Notes: generated from the sequence alone by a model not told the origin. 5,204 nt of DNA from JAKFFN01 sp036675025 (GCA_036675025.1 JAKFFN010000147.1:1-5204); one strand, 5' to 3'; numbered from the stretch's first letter, positions 1 through 5,204 are shown. Program-made: numbers and translations.

Positions 1-174
1 AGCCTTGGCTTGTTCATACGTGAAGTAGTGCCAGAATTCAATCTGGGTCTTGCCGTCAGCCGAAGCGGAATCGCCTCCGCCGTTCGAGCCGCATCCGGAA
101 AGGGCAAGGCTGGCAACGACAAGAGTCAGAAATATTAGGATTTTATAAGAGGGAGAAATTCCGGTTTTTAGCAT
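1..174 (-). CDS. Lipoprotein, probable ABC-transporter solute-binding protein (N-terminal part only)
   Basis: Only the first 58 codons are present; the gene runs off the left edge. The ATG at 174 is preceded, six bases upstream, by AGGTG (185-181). The protein begins with a lysine, then a hydrophobic stretch (about residues 12-25) and a clear lipobox LSGC with the lipidated cysteine at residue 28, so it should be exported and anchored as a lipoprotein. A flexible Gly/Ser/Ala/Asp linker follows, then KTQIEFWHYFTYEQAKA. A short beta strand leading into 'FWH' at the mature N-terminus is typical of family 1 extracellular solute-binding proteins for sugars or glycerol-3-phosphate (MalE/UgpB-like). 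That family assignment rests on this short motif and is an inference; the substrate cannot be told. It lies 31 bases downstream of cls on the same strand with no terminator between, so the two may be cotranscribed. Confidence 0.72.
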   Translation of the reverse strand, partial: MLKTGISPSYKILIFLTLVVASLALSGCGSNGGGDSASADGKTQIEFWHYFTYEQAKA

Positions 175-180
175 CGTTTA

Positions 181-185
181 CACCT
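181..185 (-). promoter_or_regulatory. Ribosome binding site of the lipoprotein gene
   Basis: Read on the minus strand this is AGGTG, six bases before the ATG at 174. It supports that start codon, which also gives a complete lipoprotein signal peptide. Confidence 0.6.
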
Positions 186-205
186 GCATTTTTTGAAGAT
201 CGGTT

Positions 206-1720
206 TTACTGAATCGGCGACAGGAGCAGAGCGGTCCTTGATAACAACTTGCCAAGGAAACTGGCTTTGCTGAATTCGTCGACTTTTACCAGTCTTGAGT
301 CCGCAAAATCTTTATTAAGCATTTCCTCTGTTTTTCCCGCGAATCCTTCATCGTCTACGACCATTGTGATCTCGAAGTTGAGTCGGAAGGAACGGTTGTC
401 CAGGTTGGCGGTACCGACGTAGCTGAACCGGTCATCAACCAGCATGACCTTCTGGTGGTTAAACCCTTTTTCATAGTTGTAGATTTTAACGCCGGTTTTT
501 TCCATGGCGCCTATGATACCCCGGTGGCTGAGGTCGATGAGTTTGCTGTCAGTTTCTTCGGGGACCATTATGCGAACATCTACGCCGCGGAGAACAGCCA
601 GCGTGAGTGCGCTGATGATCTGGGCATCGGGCACAAAATAGGGTGTGCTGATCCAGATGCGTTCTGTTGCATTATTGATAGCGGTGAGGAAAAAGAGAGC
701 GCAGGTTTCCAGTTCATCAGAAGGGCCACTGGGCAGGCACAGCATTTTGAGGCTACCAGTGGTCGCGCGTTCCGGGTCCCAGTTGAGTTTCGGAAAATTC
801 CTGGCAGCCCAGTACCAGTCTTCCATGAAAACAGCCTGCACCATCTGCACTACCGGACCAGTCATCCAGAGATGGGTGTCGCGGTAATAGACCTCATCGT
901 CAGGGACGGATGATCCGAGGCTGCTGTTGCTGTATTCCTGGCCAATATTGATGCCGCCGATCCAGGCTTCGCGGCCATCTACGACTACAACCTTCCGGTG
1001 ATTGCGGAAGTTCAACTGAAAGCGGTTGCCAAAGCCCTGTGTGGTATTGAAGGGTATAAAGAAACCTCCGGCTTTGACGAGCGGATCGTCGAACTCTTTC
1101 GGCAAACCGAAGCTTCCGATTTCGTCGTACATGGCGTAAACTTTTACGCCTTGCCTGGCTTTCTCAGTAAGTGCCTCGAGAAACTGTTTTCCTATCTTAT
1201 CATCACGGATTATGTAAAACTGAAAAAGGATGTAATCCTTTGCGTTCTTGATCCCGTGCAGGATGCTTTCGTAGGTTTCATTGCCATTAATGAGCAGATC
1301 GGCGCTATTGCCGTTGGTAAATGGCAGTTCTGCCAGTTGCTGGAGGGCACTGGTTACCTCGTCGTCGGCCTGGTAGACCATTTCTTCTTCCCTCAGGCGG
1401 GCGCGCAACTGCTCTTCGATATTTTTTCCTTTGTCACGTGCACTCTGCCGTGCGGCAACATAGCCTTCCATCTCATTGCTGCCAAAGACCCAGTAAGCGG
1501 GAACGGCCAGGTATGGAAAAGTGTTTAGCGATACGGCCCAGGCAATTGCGCCCTGTGGAGTGCGAGTGTGCATAACAGCATCAATACTGGAAAAAATGCC
1601 CAGCACGTGAAAAATGATGATGGTCCACGAGATGATCTTCTTCTTGTGGCGCTGCCAGAAAATGACGTCGTCCTGCCACACGCGTTTGCAGCGGTGCCGG
1701 ATTTTCGCATAGAGTTTCAT
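206..1720 (-). CDS. cls: Cardiolipin synthase, two HKD phospholipase D-like domains
   Basis: The 504-residue protein is a membrane-bound phospholipase D superfamily enzyme. Bacterial cardiolipin synthases of this type condense two phosphatidylglycerols into cardiolipin plus glycerol at the inner membrane. The N-terminus has a basic preamble, then two hydrophobic segments (about residues 29-46 and 58-78) joined by a short loop containing RTPQGAIAW, as usual for the family. Both catalytic HxKxxxxD motifs are intact: H241/K243/D248 followed by GGIN (255-258), and H422/K424/D429 followed by GTAN (436-439). The C-terminus ends in SPIQ after a hydrophobic stretch, similar to the SPLL end of E. coli ClsA as I recall it. 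It is about 18 residues longer than ClsA, mostly through the N-terminal preamble. The start ATG has only a weak GGA-type ribosome site (about 1726-1728); an in-frame stop at 1760-1762 limits any extension. The clsA/B/C subtype is not certain, though the two N-terminal membrane segments favour ClsA-like. Confidence 0.95.
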   Translation of the reverse strand: MKLYAKIRHRCKRVWQDDVIFWQRHKKKIISWTIIIFHVLGIFSSIDAVMHTRTPQGAIAWAVSLNTFPYLAVPAYWVFGSNEMEGYVAARQSARDKGKNIEEQLRARLREEEMVYQADDEVTSALQQLAELPFTNGNSADLLINGNETYESILHGIKNAKDYILFQFYIIRDDKIGKQFLEALTEKARQGVKVYAMYDEIGSFGLPKEFDDPLVKAGGFFIPFNTTQGFGNRFQLNFRNHRKVVVVDGREAWIGGINIGQEYSNSSLGSSVPDDEVYYRDTHLWMTGPVVQMVQAVFMEDWYWAARNFPKLNWDPERATTGSLKMLCLPSGPSDELETCALFFLTAINNATERIWISTPYFVPDAQIISALTLAVLRGVDVRIMVPEETDSKLIDLSHRGIIGAMEKTGVKIYNYEKGFNHQKVMLVDDRFSYVGTANLDNRSFRLNFEITMVVDDEGFAGKTEEMLNKDFADSRLVKVDEFSKASFLGKLLSRTALLLSPIQ

Positions 1721-1784
1721 TAGGGTCCAGTTGCTCGTTGGTAGAAGCTGAAAATGCAGTCACGCAGGCCTGATAATAGCCAGC
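1721..1784 (-). promoter_or_regulatory. Intergenic region upstream of cls, possible promoter
   Basis: These bases separate the ldhA terminator hairpin from the cls start. Read on the minus strand they contain TATTAT (around 1776), one mismatch from a sigma-70 -10 box, but no good -35 box at normal spacing. If the hairpin beyond it terminates ldhA transcripts, cls needs its own promoter here. The assignment is mainly positional. Confidence 0.3.
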
Positions 1785-1840
1785 AAAAACGTGTGGCTGG
1801 GGCGCTAGCTATCATGGCTGGCATGGCGCCCATACACGTT
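1785..1840 (-). terminator. Probable intrinsic terminator after ldhA
   Basis: Read on the minus strand, an imperfect hairpin begins ten bases after the ldhA stop codon. The outer arms AACGTGT (1840-1834) and ACACGTT (1794-1788) match perfectly, and the inner arms GGGCGC (1831-1826) and GCGCCC (1805-1800) match perfectly. A 2/5-base internal loop separates the two stems and a 20-base apical loop closes them. The 3' side runs into five T (1789-1785), two of which belong to the stem. The short T-tract and large loop make it weaker than the csp terminator, so read-through into cls is possible. Confidence 0.5.
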
Positions 1841-1849
1841 CGGTTGCCG

Positions 1850-2842
1850 TTAAACAACCTGGTGCATCTGTGGAACATGCCCGGATTCCTGGAACTCCGT
1901 TGCGTTTTCCATGGTGACCGCTGCGATCTTATCAAGGGCTTCGGTTGTGAAAAATGCCTGGTGCCCGGTGATGAGGACATTGGAGAAAGTAAGCAGGCGG
2001 GCGAAAACTTCGTCGGTAAGTTCTGATTCGCTGCGATCTTCAAAGAAGAGCTCGGCTTCGTTCTCGTAAACGTCGAGACCCAGGGCGCCTATCTTGCCGG
2101 ACTTTAAAGCCTTGATCACGTCGGTGGTATTAAGCAGGCCGCCGCGGCTTGTATTAATCAGCATTGCACCATGTTTCATAGTGGCAATGGACGCAGCATT
2201 TATGATGTGATGAGTTTTCGGTGTGAGCGGGCAATGTAGCGATACAACGTCGGAAACCTTAAGCATATCTTCCAGCGGCATGTAACGCACGCCAATGGCT
2301 TTCATTTCCTCGTTCGGGTAACGATCATAGGCGACGACTTCGCAGCCAAACCCGAGCATGATACGACAGACCTGGCTCCCGATTTTTCCGGTTCCGACAA
2401 TGCCTGCGGTTTTACCATGAAGGTCGAACCCGAGAAGGCCCTGCAGGGAAAAGTTTCGCTCGCGCACGCGGTTGTAGGCGCGATGGATTTTCCGGTTGAG
2501 GCAAAGCATGAGGCCGAGGGTGTGCTCGGCAACGGCAAAGGGTGAGTACTCGGGCACACGGGCGACGGTGAGGCCCAGCTTTTTGGCGGACTGAAGGTCT
2601 ACGTTATTGTAGCCCGCACATCGCATGACGATCAGCCGCAGACCGTAGCCGTGGAGTTCCGTAAGAACCTCGGCATTGAGCTGATCATTAACGAAGGCGC
2701 AGACGGCATCGCAGCCTTTGGCCAGGGCAACAGTGGCGGGCTCGAGGCGGGGCGTGAGAAAGCTAAGGGTATGACCGGCGGTGTTGGCTGCGGTCAGTGT
2801 TGCTTCATCGTAGGGTTTTGAACTGTAGACGGCGATTTTCAT
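1850..2842 (-). CDS. ldhA: Fermentative D-lactate dehydrogenase (NAD-dependent)
   Basis: This 330-residue cytoplasmic enzyme reduces pyruvate to D-lactate with NADH, regenerating NAD during fermentation. It belongs to the D-isomer-specific 2-hydroxyacid dehydrogenases. The Rossmann motif GTGKIG is at 150-155, with D173 eighteen residues after the last glycine, which marks NAD preference. The catalytic residues are R233 (in NTSRGG), E262 (in DVYENE) and H294 (in TGHQAF). From memory it matches E. coli LdhA (329 residues) throughout, including the NRKIHRAY region, the GKTAG segment and the LFFED segment specific to this branch, so I use the symbol ldhA. The ATG at 2842 gives the conserved MKIAVYSSKPYD start, but no Shine-Dalgarno sequence lies before it. 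Its start is only about 31 bases from the end of the csp terminator. A different 2-hydroxyacid substrate is possible but less likely. Confidence 0.93.
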   Translation of the reverse strand: MKIAVYSSKPYDEATLTAANTAGHTLSFLTPRLEPATVALAKGCDAVCAFVNDQLNAEVLTELHGYGLRLIVMRCAGYNNVDLQSAKKLGLTVARVPEYSPFAVAEHTLGLMLCLNRKIHRAYNRVRERNFSLQGLLGFDLHGKTAGIVGTGKIGSQVCRIMLGFGCEVVAYDRYPNEEMKAIGVRYMPLEDMLKVSDVVSLHCPLTPKTHHIINAASIATMKHGAMLINTSRGGLLNTTDVIKALKSGKIGALGLDVYENEAELFFEDRSESELTDEVFARLLTFSNVLITGHQAFFTTEALDKIAAVTMENATEFQESGHVPQMHQVV

Positions 2843-2873
2843 AAGGACATTGGGAATGCGGGATGGCTGGAGT

Positions 2874-2911
2874 AAACAAAAAACTCCCCACGCCCGAAGG
2901 CGGGGGGAGTT
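2874..2911 (-). terminator. Strong intrinsic terminator of the csp gene
   Basis: Read on the minus strand, 13-base arms (2911-2899 and 2894-2882) pair with a single C/T mismatch. They enclose the tetraloop TTCG (2898-2895) closed by a C-G pair, the extra-stable C(UUCG)G loop. The tract TTTTTT G TTT follows (2883-2874, the first two T within the stem). It lies 36 bases after the csp stop codon. This is the clearest regulatory element in the window. On the plus strand the hairpin has no T-tract after it, so it acts for minus-strand transcripts. Confidence 0.93.
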
Positions 2912-2947
2912 GGTTCCGTTTACGGTAATATATGACGGGCCCTGAAA

Positions 2948-3151
2948 TCAGGCGCCACGACGTACATTCGTAGCCTGGAGACCTTTGGGGCCGTCAGCTA
3001 CTTCAAATGTAACAGGCTCACCTTCGTTCAGGGTTTTGAACCCCTGGCCGTCGATGTTGGAGTGGTGTACGAACAGGTCCGGACCACCTTCCTGCGTAAT
3101 AAAGCCGTAGCCCTTAGCATCGTTGAACCACTTGACGGTTCCGTTAGGCAT
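2948..3151 (-). CDS. Cold-shock domain protein, CspA family
   Basis: The 67-residue protein is one cold-shock (OB-fold) domain that binds single-stranded RNA or DNA. Family members melt RNA secondary structure and act as translation or antitermination helpers. The start MPNGTVKWFND is typical. RNP1 is KGYGFI (13-18) and RNP2 is LFVHHS (26-31), supplying the aromatic residues F17, F27, H29 and H30 on the binding face together with W8 and F9. Length is normal for the family. The RNP2 variant with HHS instead of the E. coli HFS is common in other proteobacteria. The start is fixed by a strong AAGGAGAGG ribosome site (3165-3157). It appears to be a single-gene unit with a long structured leader and its own terminator. 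Cold induction cannot be judged from the protein because many family members are constitutive, so I give no letter to the symbol. Confidence 0.96.
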   Translation of the reverse strand: MPNGTVKWFNDAKGYGFITQEGGPDLFVHHSNIDGQGFKTLNEGEPVTFEVADGPKGLQATNVRRGA

Positions 3152-3156
3152 CGCTG

Positions 3157-3165
3157 CCTCTCCTT
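3157..3165 (-). promoter_or_regulatory. Strong ribosome binding site of csp
   Basis: Read on the minus strand this is AAGGAGAGG, near-complete complementarity to the 16S rRNA 3' end, five bases before the csp ATG. It sits one base away from the 3' arm of the hairpin at 3186-3167, so RNA folding could alter access to it. Confidence 0.85.
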
Positions 3166-3166
3166 C

Positions 3167-3186
3167 GAAAGTACCGGGGTACTTTC
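3167..3186 (-). promoter_or_regulatory. Perfect hairpin next to the csp ribosome site
   Basis: Read on the minus strand, GAAAGTAC (3186-3179), loop CCCG (3178-3175) and GTACTTTC (3174-3167) form a perfect eight-base-pair stem. The 3' arm ends one base before the Shine-Dalgarno AAGGAGAGG. It has no T-tract, so it is not a terminator. It could be a translational control element, an mRNA-stabilising stem or a protein-binding operator in DNA; the sequence does not decide between these. Confidence 0.6.
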
Positions 3187-3286
3187 CTTGTTTATTGTTA
3201 CGGGGAAACCGGGGATGTGTTGCATAGCCGGGAACCCTGCTTCAACCGGCATGCCACATGTCATGATTCAGTTGCTACAGATGTTA

Positions 3287-3324
3287 CGGCGGAGGCATCA
3301 TCATTCCCGCCGCTGTTCTGGCGG
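3287..3324 (-). promoter_or_regulatory. Mutually exclusive stems in the csp leader
   Basis: Read on the minus strand, GGCGG (3311-3307) can pair upstream with CCGCC (3324-3320). Extended to CGGCGG (3312-3307), it can instead pair downstream with CCGCCG (3292-3287). The two pairings use the same bases and cannot coexist, as in attenuators and RNA switches. The second puts three tandem ATG codons (3304-3296) in its loop. The complementarity is directly visible; any switching role is inference. Confidence 0.35.
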
Positions 3325-3466
3325 TTTTTCCTCACGTTTTTACAAGAGGACTGTGACCAGTGGGAAATTCAATTTTCAAGGCGGAAAAGACGTTAGTGTG
3401 TTATTTTTGCAGAGGAAAGATTTGGTTAAGGAACTGATAATTTTTCAACGCAAAAAGCCGTCGCTA

Positions 3467-4564
3467 TTACACCTCAAATTGGGAGTCGGATTTGTGTGTG
3501 TGGTGAACCACAAAACCGGCTACCAGGGACACGGCGCTGTACCAGTAATAAAGCAGGTGCAGCGGAATGCTGGCCAGTGCAAAGACCACGCCACGGCGGC
3601 TCGAAAGGAAGCGGTAAAAATCCCACTGGATTCCCACGAGGCCAATGACGCAGGCCACTGCCGTGGCGAGACTGGCAAGGGTGCCCATGAGAATGCTGAC
3701 AACTCCCATGGTTCTGAACATCGACCCGCCGTTATCTGGTGCAATCATCCAGAAAAGTGTCGCCATGGCAACTACCGCAAAACAGCTTAATGCCGACAAG
3801 GCGACGCCCAGGGCCAGCAGTGCGCTGAGGCGGTGAACCCAGTTGAGATTCAGTTCACTGTCTGCGTGCCCGCGGCGAAGCATCATCACAGTCCAGGGAA
3901 TACCGCGCTGCATTACGTCGGTGCGAATGAGACCGGGGAGAGTCCAGCGTTTCAGGTGTTTGCAGAGGATGTCGCTATTGAGCCAGATTCGGTGGCCGGA
4001 GTCTCTAAGGCGGTGCCCGTAATCAATGTCTTCTATGCAGACGATGCTGACTTTTCTGAATGGGCCAACCTGTTCAAAGACGCTGCGGCGGATGGCACCA
4101 CAACCGGTCCAGAAGGTTTCGGCTTCAGTTTCGCCGTGCTGATGTACGTAATGATGCATCAGGTTTTTGAAGGCGGAGACGAGGCGCGAATCAGCGGGAG
4201 CGTCGTCGTAGGAACCGAACACGGCGGCAATATCGGGGTGCTGGTCGAGGGACTGGAGAAGCTTTTCAAGTGTATCGGGGCGAGGTTCGACGTCGGCGTC
4301 GAGAAATGCGAGTATTTCGCCGCGGGCTACCTGTGCGCCGGCGTTGCGGGCGCCGGAAGGCCCGGTTTTCTGCGCCAGCTTTATCACCTGCGCGCCGGCT
4401 TGCTCGGCCAAAGCTGCGGTTTCATCGATGCTGGCGTCATCTACAATGATGAGTTCGTAATCCTGATGCCATGCCGCATGTAGCGCTGGCAAAGTGCGGC
4501 GCAAGTATGCGGCAGCATTGTGAGCCGGAATGATTAAGGATAGGCGTGGGAGAGCGGCGGCCAT
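3467..4564 (-). CDS. Family 2 glycosyltransferase with three C-terminal membrane segments
   Basis: This 365-residue protein has a GT-A glycosyltransferase domain (about residues 5-230) that transfers a sugar from a nucleotide-sugar donor. Motifs in order are the opening strand LSLIIPAHN (8-16); VDDAS with D42/D43 for the nucleotide; GPSGARNAG (68-76); the metal-binding DAD (89-91); the acceptor-side WTGCGAIRR (152-160); the probable catalytic ED (178-179); and KRW (205-207). Three hydrophobic segments follow (about 247-274, 286-312 and 326-352), so it is probably an inner-membrane enzyme with its active site in the cytoplasm, acting on a lipid or polyprenyl-linked acceptor. Donor and acceptor are unknown. 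I choose ATG 4564 because AGAGGAAA sits six bases upstream. A GTG at 4582 would add six residues, but its only AGG-like site is too close. Divergent from the cysteine-cluster gene, it has no sugar-pathway neighbours here. Confidence 0.9.
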   Translation of the reverse strand: MAAALPRLSLIIPAHNAAAYLRRTLPALHAAWHQDYELIIVDDASIDETAALAEQAGAQVIKLAQKTGPSGARNAGAQVARGEILAFLDADVEPRPDTLEKLLQSLDQHPDIAAVFGSYDDAPADSRLVSAFKNLMHHYVHQHGETEAETFWTGCGAIRRSVFEQVGPFRKVSIVCIEDIDYGHRLRDSGHRIWLNSDILCKHLKRWTLPGLIRTDVMQRGIPWTVMMLRRGHADSELNLNWVHRLSALLALGVALSALSCFAVVAMATLFWMIAPDNGGSMFRTMGVVSILMGTLASLATAVACVIGLVGIQWDFYRFLSSRRGVVFALASIPLHLLYYWYSAVSLVAGFVVHHTHKSDSQFEV

Positions 4565-4570
4565 GATTGC

Positions 4571-4578
4571 TTTCCTCT
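4571..4578 (-). promoter_or_regulatory. Ribosome binding site deciding the glycosyltransferase start
   Basis: Read on the minus strand this is AGAGGAAA, six bases before ATG 4564. It overlaps the first codons that a GTG start at 4582 would use, and therefore favours the shorter protein. Confidence 0.65.
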
Positions 4579-4651
4579 GCACACCTGCCAGCGTGTAATA
4601 ATTCGCAACGGGAGCGACAATAGATAGAGCCTGCCATTGCTAAATGCTGTT

Positions 4652-4656
4652 GGGGA
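4652..4656 (+). promoter_or_regulatory. Ribosome binding site supporting a TTG start
   Basis: GGGGA lies six bases before TTG 4663. The alternative ATG at 4708 has GGAAGG only one base upstream, too close to work well, so this site favours the TTG. Confidence 0.45.
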
Positions 4657-4662
4657 TTTCTC

Positions 4663-5204
4663 TTGGACGACCGCACTGCCAACATAACACTGCATACGCC
4701 GGAAGGTATGGCTTACACCTGCCATAACGAGGGCGTGTGCTGCCACGTGTTTGATACGATTCCGTTGGATGAGCATGCGGCGGTGGAACTGGCGCGGCTG
4801 GATCATGCTGCACTGAATGCCGCTGCCGGTAACGCGGGCGGTGATGCAATCGCGGTGGCGAATGCGGCGGGGCCTACCGCTGAGAAAGTGGCCAGGAAGG
4901 CCTGTGGAGACTGCGCTATGCTGACGGCGCAGAAGCTGTGCGCGATTCATGCGCTGGCTGGTGAAGCTTCGAAGCCGCGGGTCTGCCAGGATTTCCCCTG
5001 GCGCTATGTCGAAACACCTGATGGTGTTTTTGTGGGTCTGTCGTTTGTGTGCCCGTCGGTGCGGGCGAACCGGGGGCAGGCGGTGAGTGAACAATCGGCG
5101 AGCCTGGCGAACCGGTACGTAACGTCAGGAAGCGTGCGCGAGGCACAGTCGCTTGTTCCCTTAAACGGCCGCGTGACGCTGCGCTGGCGCGATTACATGG
5201 CCGT
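4663..5204 (+). CDS. YkgJ-type cysteine-cluster protein (C-terminus cut by window end)
   Basis: An open frame of 180 whole codons runs to the right edge with no stop. Eight cysteines follow the pattern of the YkgJ/CxxCxxCC family, thought to bind zinc or iron: C20-x5-C26-C27, C81-x2-C84, C93 in LCAIH, C108 in KPRVCQDFPW, and C130 in GLSFVCPS. The KPxxCxxFPW and VGxSFxCP blocks are especially characteristic of the branch that includes FliB-like proteins; FliB itself is linked to lysine methylation of flagellin. No flagellar gene is visible here, so the function stays open. The start is uncertain. TTG 4663 has a GGGGA site and gives 19 residues before the first cysteine. ATG 4708 would keep all cysteines but leaves only four residues before the first. 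An in-frame stop at 4621-4623 bounds the frame. It is the only plus-strand gene and diverges from the glycosyltransferase. Confidence 0.82.
   Translation, partial: MDDRTANITLHTPEGMAYTCHNEGVCCHVFDTIPLDEHAAVELARLDHAALNAAAGNAGGDAIAVANAAGPTAEKVARKACGDCAMLTAQKLCAIHALAGEASKPRVCQDFPWRYVETPDGVFVGLSFVCPSVRANRGQAVSEQSASLANRYVTSGSVREAQSLVPLNGRVTLRWRDYMA

Larger units (their letters stand above)
3152..3466 (-). other. Gene-free region: presumed promoter and structured leader of csp
   Basis: This 315-base gap lies between the glycosyltransferase stop and the csp start, and I see no convincing gene in it. The half next to the glycosyltransferase (about 3330-3466) is AT-rich, with several TTGAAA-like boxes (for example near 3446 and 3385), but I found no well-spaced -35/-10 pair. 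The half next to csp is GC-rich and full of inverted repeats. These are the SD-adjacent hairpin (3167-3186); an eight-pair stem with one bulged base, CAT-GCCGG against CCGGC-T-ATG (within about 3223-3253); and the competing stems at 3287-3324. Long structured leaders are known for cspA-type genes in enterobacteria, where they control mRNA stability and translation. That this one works similarly is an inference. No clear terminator follows the glycosyltransferase gene, so some csp transcripts could start upstream of it. Confidence 0.5.
4565..4662. promoter_or_regulatory. Divergent promoter region between the glycosyltransferase and YkgJ-like genes
   Basis: The 98 bases between two divergent start codons must hold control signals for both genes unless they are driven from elsewhere. 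On the plus strand, TGTAAT (about 4595-4600) resembles a -10 box, with a poor TTTCCT -35 candidate 17 bases upstream. On the minus strand only weak matches appear, such as TATTGT near 4622. The call is mainly positional; no operator is recognised. Confidence 0.35.

Noticed and set aside
455..1575. Several plus-strand open frames of 80-176 codons opposite cls
   Set aside because: They lie antisense to a gene with both catalytic motifs intact, show no recognisable domain, and are explained by codon bias of the real gene.
3307..3329. Plus-strand terminator-like hairpin CCGCC/GGCGG followed by five T
   Set aside because: No plus-strand gene ends near it and the stem has only five pairs; the same bases are better read as part of the csp leader stems.
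3261..3335. A 24-residue minus-strand frame starting with GTG in the csp leader
   Set aside because: There is no ribosome site before the GTG and no recognisable feature in the peptide; it overlaps the inverted repeats.
3440..3466. Possible terminator just after the glycosyltransferase stop (ACGGC-TTTTT-GCGT)
   Set aside because: The stem is only four pairs with a bulge and the T-tract is in the loop, not after the stem.
3062..3790. A 242-codon plus-strand open frame spanning csp, its leader and the end of the glycosyltransferase gene
   Set aside because: It crosses two real minus-strand genes and the gap between them, has no recognisable motif, and its sequence looks like an antisense artefact.
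3833..4483. A 216-codon plus-strand open frame opposite the glycosyltransferase gene
   Set aside because: It is antisense to the conserved GT-A motifs and has no domain or ribosome site that I recognise.
4534..5094. A 186-codon minus-strand open frame opposite the cysteine-cluster gene
   Set aside because: Its product is rich in Arg, His and Pro, as expected from reading a GC-rich gene backwards; the plus-strand frame carries the ordered cysteine motifs.

Overview
The window looks like an ordinary chromosomal stretch of a moderately GC-rich proteobacterium, most likely a gammaproteobacterium. The main reason is that the fermentative D-lactate dehydrogenase matches my memory of Escherichia coli LdhA over its whole length. 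The two-HKD cardiolipin synthase and the small cold-shock protein also fit. I cannot name a genus from the sequence alone. I see no transposase, integrase, phage gene, CRISPR array, tRNA or rRNA.

The layout is given from right to left because five of six genes are on the minus strand. At the right edge a plus-strand gene (from 4663, cut by the window end) encodes a YkgJ-type cysteine-cluster protein. It is divergent from a minus-strand family 2 glycosyltransferase with three C-terminal membrane segments (4564 to 3467). A 315-base gap follows (3152-3466). It holds no convincing gene but is rich in inverted repeats and appears to include the leader of a cspA-family cold-shock gene (3151 to 2948). 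That gene ends at a strong intrinsic terminator with a UUCG tetraloop (2911 to 2874). Next come ldhA (2842 to 1850), a probable terminator hairpin (1840 to 1785), a cardiolipin synthase gene (1720 to 206), and after only 31 bases the start of a lipoprotein that looks like an ABC-transporter solute-binding protein (174 to 1, cut by the window start).

The genes do not form one obvious pathway. The two terminators divide the minus strand into separate units: glycosyltransferase and csp, then ldhA, then cls with the solute-binding lipoprotein. Functions are envelope lipid synthesis (Cls), fermentative NADH reoxidation (LdhA), RNA chaperoning (Csp), membrane-linked glycosyl transfer (GT2), solute uptake (lipoprotein) and a metal-binding cysteine cluster protein of unknown role.

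No clearly new system is present. The part most worth a second look is the csp leader. It has a perfect hairpin touching the Shine-Dalgarno sequence, two mutually exclusive stems further upstream, and a tiny Met-Met-Met-Pro-Pro-Pro-stop reading frame inside them.
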